64,000 nt of DNA from Beijerinckiaceae bacterium (GTDB taxonomy: Bacteria > Pseudomonadota > Alphaproteobacteria > Rhizobiales > Beijerinckiaceae), in NCBI GenBank assembly GCA_027533425.1, contig JAPZUD010000001.1:682001-746000 (forward strand), written 5' to 3'. This document shows positions 58,875-64,000 of this stretch, piece after piece. The stretch's first letter is position 1; every line of letters begins with the position of its first letter. The notes below the pieces were generated by a model. The model saw only the letters and a program-made list of their open reading frames with translations. It had not been told where the DNA came from and did no database searches. Position numbers and translations under genes: made by a program.

Positions 58875-59450
58875 TCAGGCCGAGGCTGACGCCGCCTGGA
58901 CTTCGGGAAGCAGCCGCGCGGCAACGATATCGGGCGTCAGCGCGCCGTTGATCTTGTGCTGGAACACCCCGTCCTGCCGGAACACGTAGGTCGAGGGCAC
59001 GCCGCGTTGCTTGAAGGCGCGGAGATAAAGCCGCCTGTGGTCGATCGAGAGGCGCTGGAACGGGTTGCCATGGCCGCGGAGATATTCGGCGACCTTGTCC
59101 TCGGTATCATCGGCCACGATCCCGAACAGGCGGATGCCCGGCCGCGCGGCGAGGGCCATCAGCTCGCCGTGCTCCGACCGGCAATAGGGGCACCAGGACG
59201 CCCAGATATTGACGAGCGTGACCCCTTCGAAAAAAGCCTGCCGCTGGATCGGAGCCGCCGGCATGCCCCGGAACTCGACACCGGAAACGGGGGCAAGGTC
59301 GCCTTCATCCGGGAGAACGGGCGTCAGCAGGTCGATCCGGCCGGTCTGGGCGGCAAACCCGACCACCCCGATTGCGGGAACGGACAGGAAGGCGGCGCCA
59401 ACGACGAAGCGACGATCCATCAGGCCCTTGCCTTGCATTTTCTGAGTCAT
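58875..59450 (-). CDS. Thioredoxin-fold thiol:disulfide protein (DsbE/CcmG-like), exported
   Basis: A 191-residue protein with a hydrophobic N-terminal anchor (FVVGAAFLSVPAIGVVGFAAQTG, residues about 15-37) and a thioredoxin fold. The active site is WCPYC (residues 86-90) and the cis-Pro follows in GVPSTYVF; the loop NPFQRLSIDHRRLYLRAF is typical of CcmG/DsbE. It most likely reduces periplasmic disulfides, for example in cytochrome c maturation, but no ccm genes are nearby. The start at 59450 has AGGGGA upstream; a shorter Met at 59420 lacks it. It is convergent with the TerB-like gene and lies beside queF. Confidence 0.88.
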   Translation of the reverse strand: MTQKMQGKGLMDRRFVVGAAFLSVPAIGVVGFAAQTGRIDLLTPVLPDEGDLAPVSGVEFRGMPAAPIQRQAFFEGVTLVNIWASWCPYCRSEHGELMALAARPGIRLFGIVADDTEDKVAEYLRGHGNPFQRLSIDHRRLYLRAFKQRGVPSTYVFRQDGVFQHKINGALTPDIVAARLLPEVQAASASA

Positions 59451-59568
59451 GTCTATCCCCTGTTCCGCGCATCCCTGCCATATCGCGCTTGGGGAAGGGT
59501 AAATCCCGGTCCGGAATGTGCCGGACCGGTTGACGAATCCTTGCCTGGATCCGGTGTCCGGCCCGGCT

Positions 59569-61493
<1,925 letters not shown>

Positions 61494-61530
61494 CGGGAGG
61501 CGGAGCGGAACCGGGGCGGGAGAGCCGGAC

Positions 61531-62427
61531 ATGACCCTCTCCCGGCGCAGCCTCGCCATCCTCGCCATGCTCGGTGCCGTGACGATCTACGGCACCAATT
61601 TCGCGATCTCGCGCCACGGCATCCAGAACGGGATGACGCCGAATGACATGACATTCGTGCGCTTCCTGGTGGCTGCGATCCTGCTGCTGCCGCTCTTCCT
61701 TCGCGCCGGGCTGCGCGACTGCGCCGGCATTGGCTGGGGCAGGGGCCTTGTCCTGACCGTGATGAGCGGCCTGCCGATGACGCTGATGATGATGCAGGGC
61801 CTTGCCTGGTCGCCCGCCGCCCATGGCGCGGCGATCGGCCCCGGCACTGTCACCGTGATCGGGGCGATCGGCGGCTGGCTGATGTTCGGTAACAAGCCGG
61901 GCTGGACCGTGATCCTCGGCATCGGAATCGTCGTGGCAGGCCTCGCGATGATCGGCCTCGCCGCCAGCACCTCCGGCTCACGCAATGTGCTGCTCGGCGA
62001 TCTCTGCTTCTTCGGGGTCGGGCTGATCTGGGGCGGCTACCCGCTGATGCTGCAGCTCTGGAAGGTCGATCCGTTGCGCGCCACTGCCGTGCTTTCGGTG
62101 CTGTCGGCTCTGGCCTTCTCGCCCTGGTACCTGCTCGCCGGCTCCGGCAATCTCCTCAACGTGAACCCCTGGGTCGTGGCATTCCATGCCTTCAACCAGG
62201 GGGTTCTCAACGTGGTGCTGGGCCTCTGGCTCTGGGGCTTTGCCGTGCGGGAGGTGGGCGCTGCGCTGTCGGGCCGGTTCCCGCCACTCATCCCCGTCAT
62301 CGGCACCGTGTCGGCCATCCCCCTGCTGGGCGAGATTCCCGGCCTGCTGCAATGGGTCGGCATCGCGCTGATCGTCGGTGGCCTCATGGTCACGACCATC
62401 CGCACGGGGCAGGGCCGGACAGCCTGA
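61531..62427 (+). CDS. DMT-superfamily (EamA) transporter
   Basis: A 298-residue inner-membrane protein with about ten helices in two EamA repeats (about 10-140 and 150-290), including LAILAMLGAVTIYGTNFAISRHG, FVRFLVAAILLLPLFLRAG, PMTLMMMQGLAWSPAAHGAAIGPGTVTVIGAIGGWLMFG and LLQWVGIALIVGGLMVTTI. Substrates of the family range from amino acids to metabolites and cannot be inferred here. It lies between eno and ftsB; 40 bp separate it from ftsB. Likely co-transcribed with eno but not functionally linked. Confidence 0.87.
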   Translation: MTLSRRSLAILAMLGAVTIYGTNFAISRHGIQNGMTPNDMTFVRFLVAAILLLPLFLRAGLRDCAGIGWGRGLVLTVMSGLPMTLMMMQGLAWSPAAHGAAIGPGTVTVIGAIGGWLMFGNKPGWTVILGIGIVVAGLAMIGLAASTSGSRNVLLGDLCFFGVGLIWGGYPLMLQLWKVDPLRATAVLSVLSALAFSPWYLLAGSGNLLNVNPWVVAFHAFNQGVLNVVLGLWLWGFAVREVGAALSGRFPPLIPVIGTVSAIPLLGEIPGLLQWVGIALIVGGLMVTTIRTGQGRTA

Positions 62428-62467
62428 CCGCTACTGCTCCTTAACCACTGCATGCGATTGTCCGGGC

Positions 62468-62782
62468 ATGATCATCCGCACCCGCCGCCGTCGCATCGGT
62501 TTCCTGCTGGCCTTCCACGCCATCGCCTGGAGCGCGAGTGCCTATTTCGCGCATTCCGCCTATACGGGGGATCGCGGGCTGCTTGCCAAGCAGCAGGCCA
62601 AGGAATTGACGGCCGAAGTCGTCCGGAAGATCGGCGATGCGAAGGCCGAGCGCCAGGCCTGGGAACGCCGCGTTTCGCAGCTTTCCGGCAAGGAAATCGA
62701 CCGCGACCTGCTCGATGAGCGTCAGCGTCTGATGCTGAATTCCGCCCACCGGAACGACGTGATCATCCTGCTCGATCCCTGA
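62468..62782 (+). CDS. FtsB/DivIC-family septum formation initiator
   Basis: A 104-residue protein with one N-terminal transmembrane helix (RIGFLLAFHAIAWSASAYFA) followed by a coiled-coil (LAKQQAKELTAEVVRKIGDAKAERQAWERRVSQLSGKEI) and the C-terminal LDERQRLMLNSAHRNDVIILLD, the arrangement of FtsB/DivIC proteins of the division site. In Alphaproteobacteria this gene lies between eno and pdhA, as it does here. The start at 62468 gives CCGGGC upstream and a family-length protein; a longer frame overlaps the transporter. Confidence 0.85.
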   Translation: MIIRTRRRRIGFLLAFHAIAWSASAYFAHSAYTGDRGLLAKQQAKELTAEVVRKIGDAKAERQAWERRVSQLSGKEIDRDLLDERQRLMLNSAHRNDVIILLDP

Positions 62783-62818
62783 TCCCGACTGCGCCCGGCA
62801 GCCCTGCGCTTTCCGCAG

Positions 62819-62846
62819 AACTGGCACAAAAAGTCGCAGTTTTTTG
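62819..62846 (+). terminator. Weak intrinsic terminator after ftsB
   Basis: AACTG (62819-62823) and CAGTT (62837-62841) form a short stem followed by a run of T (62840-62845) and GTTG. The stem is only 5 bp, so efficiency is doubtful. The rest of the 241-bp gap to pdhA shows no gene. Confidence 0.35.
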
Positions 62847-63023
62847 TTGCTGCAGCGCAGCATGAGCCAGCAAATCAGCCACGCCATGCGTTTTTCGCAG
62901 AAACCCATTGTCCGGCGGACAGGTTTTTTGCCTCTGGCGTTTGTGGCAAAAGACGGTAAGCCTAAAGGCGAATAAGACGCCGACGGCGCGATTTGGGTTG
63001 AAACGAACACGTGGGGAGAGGTC

Positions 63024-64000
63024 ATGGCGACCAGTGCGGCCAAGGCAAGCAGCGGTGGTGTATCGCGCGGCAAGACGAGCGCGGCAGCGGCGAAAGCAGA
63101 AAAACCGGCCAAATCTGCCACCGGCAAGGTGAATGGCGCCGCGAAGGCCGCCGGGCCGAAGCCCTTCTCCCGTGAGGAAGATCTTGTCGCCTATCGCGAG
63201 ATGCTCCTGATCCGCCGCTTCGAGGAAAAGGCCGGCCAGCTCTATGGCATGGGCCTGATCGGCGGCTTCTGCCACCTCTATATCGGCCAGGAAGCGGTCG
63301 TCGTTGGCATGCAGATGGCCACCAAGACCGGCGACCAGGTGATCACCGGCTACCGGGATCATGGCCATATGCTGGCCTGCGGCATGGATGCGAACGGCGT
63401 CATGGCCGAGTTGACCGGCCGGCGCGGCGGCTATTCGCGCGGCAAGGGCGGCTCGATGCACATGTTCAGCCGCGAGAAGCATTTCTACGGCGGCCACGGC
63501 ATTGTCGGCGCGCAGGTCGCCCTCGGCACCGGCCTCGGCTTCGCCAACTGGTACCGCAATAACGGCTCGGTCAGCCTCGCCTATTTCGGCGATGGCGCCG
63601 CCAACCAGGGCCAGGTCTACGAGAGCTTCAACATGGCGGAGCTCTGGAGCCTGCCGGTGGTCTACATCATCGAGAACAACCGCTATGCCATGGGCACCGC
63701 AGTGAGCCGCGCCTCGGCCCAGACCGATTTCTCCAAGCGCGGCGTCTCGTTCAACATCCCCGGCGAGCAGGTCGACGGCATGGATGTGCAGGCGGTCCGC
63801 GAGGCTGGCCTGCGCGCCATCGAGCATGCCCGCGCCGGCAAGGGCCCCTATATCCTCGAAATGCAGACCTACCGCTATCGCGGCCATTCCATGTCCGATC
63901 CGGCGAAATATCGCTCGAAGGACGAGGTCGAGAAGATGCGCTCCGAGCGCGACCCGATCGAGCAGGTGCGCGAGCGGCTTCTCGGCAAGCACAAGATCGC
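63024..64000 (+). CDS. pdhA: Pyruvate dehydrogenase E1 component subunit alpha (C-terminus cut off)
   Basis: The first 325 residues of the ThDP-dependent E1-alpha of the pyruvate dehydrogenase complex, which decarboxylates pyruvate and reductively acetylates lipoyl-E2. The body is typical: YREMLLIRRFEEKAGQLYGMGLIGGFCHLYIGQEAVVVG, TGYRDHGHMLACGMD, GGSMHMF, the thiamine motif SLAYFGDGAANQGQVYESFNMAELW, and the phospho-loop-like YRGHSMSDPAKYR. An Ala/Lys/Ser-rich extension of about 45 residues precedes it, longer than in most relatives. Start at 63024 with GGGGAGAGG upstream. The gene runs past position 64000. Confidence 0.96.
   Translation, partial: MATSAAKASSGGVSRGKTSAAAAKAEKPAKSATGKVNGAAKAAGPKPFSREEDLVAYREMLLIRRFEEKAGQLYGMGLIGGFCHLYIGQEAVVVGMQMATKTGDQVITGYRDHGHMLACGMDANGVMAELTGRRGGYSRGKGGSMHMFSREKHFYGGHGIVGAQVALGTGLGFANWYRNNGSVSLAYFGDGAANQGQVYESFNMAELWSLPVVYIIENNRYAMGTAVSRASAQTDFSKRGVSFNIPGEQVDGMDVQAVREAGLRAIEHARAGKGPYILEMQTYRYRGHSMSDPAKYRSKDEVEKMRSERDPIEQVRERLLGKHKI

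Overview
The window is a high-GC, gene-dense stretch of an alphaproteobacterial chromosome, most likely Hyphomicrobiales (Rhizobiales). This rests on gene content and order (a ppiD-trpE-trpG-trpD-trpC-moaC-moeA-lexA run next to comEC, gltX and gltA; a tpiA-secG-pyrG-kdsA-eno-ftsB-pdhA run), on direct-repeat SOS boxes of the alphaproteobacterial type GTTC-N7-GTTC, and on a fused two-subunit formate dehydrogenase. I do not assign a genus. Both ends cut genes: uvrA lacks its C-terminus on the left and pdhA lacks its C-terminus on the right.

Layout. 1-7 kb: uvrA with an SOS box, a small secreted Cys-rich protein, ssb, an exported rhodanese, an Lrp/AsnC regulator, MarC and a DUF2306 membrane protein. 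7-18.6 kb: gyrA; a TPP riboswitch in front of thiC, followed by panC; a PPK2 kinase; a HAD phosphatase; coaD; two tandem cyclophilins; and the queuosine genes queA and tgt. 18.6-29.2 kb: a one-carbon block in which formate dehydrogenase (fdsGB fusion and fdsA) is divergent from sarcosine oxidase soxBDAG and folD. 29.2-30.2 kb: a DUF1289 gene, tRNA-Lys with a duplicated 3' end, and a BON-LysM protein. 30.4-37.8 kb: glmU, glmS, a beta-barrel protein, gltA and gltX. 37.9-50.5 kb: comEC, lexA, an IS1595-family element with a passenger gene, moeA, moaC, trpCDGE and ppiD. 50.6-64 kb: tpiA, secG, pyrG, a DUF350-DUF1190-GspS module, a glyoxalase-like gene, a second DUF1190-like gene, kdsA, a TerB-like membrane protein, a thioredoxin-fold protein, queF, eno, a DMT transporter, ftsB and pdhA.

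How the genes work together. The soxBDAG, folD and fds genes form a plausible route from sarcosine through methylene- and formyl-tetrahydrofolate to formate and CO2, though no formyl-THF hydrolase is present here. queF, queA and tgt cover three steps of tRNA queuosine modification but lie far apart. uvrA and lexA both carry direct-repeat LexA boxes.

The clearest accessory feature is a 1713-bp insertion sequence at 40976-42688, with 23-bp imperfect inverted repeats and a perfect 8-bp target duplication. It split the moeA-lexA junction immediately upstream of the lexA operator. It carries an AT-rich gene for a two-helix membrane protein with F-x-x-C repeats, whose start lies 54 bp from the lexA SOS boxes. 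Other points for a second look are a target-site-like duplication of the tRNA-Lys 3' end, a Tgt lacking three of the four usual zinc ligands, and an attenuator-like set of hairpins between secG and pyrG. No intergenic stretch longer than 300 bp lacks an annotated feature.
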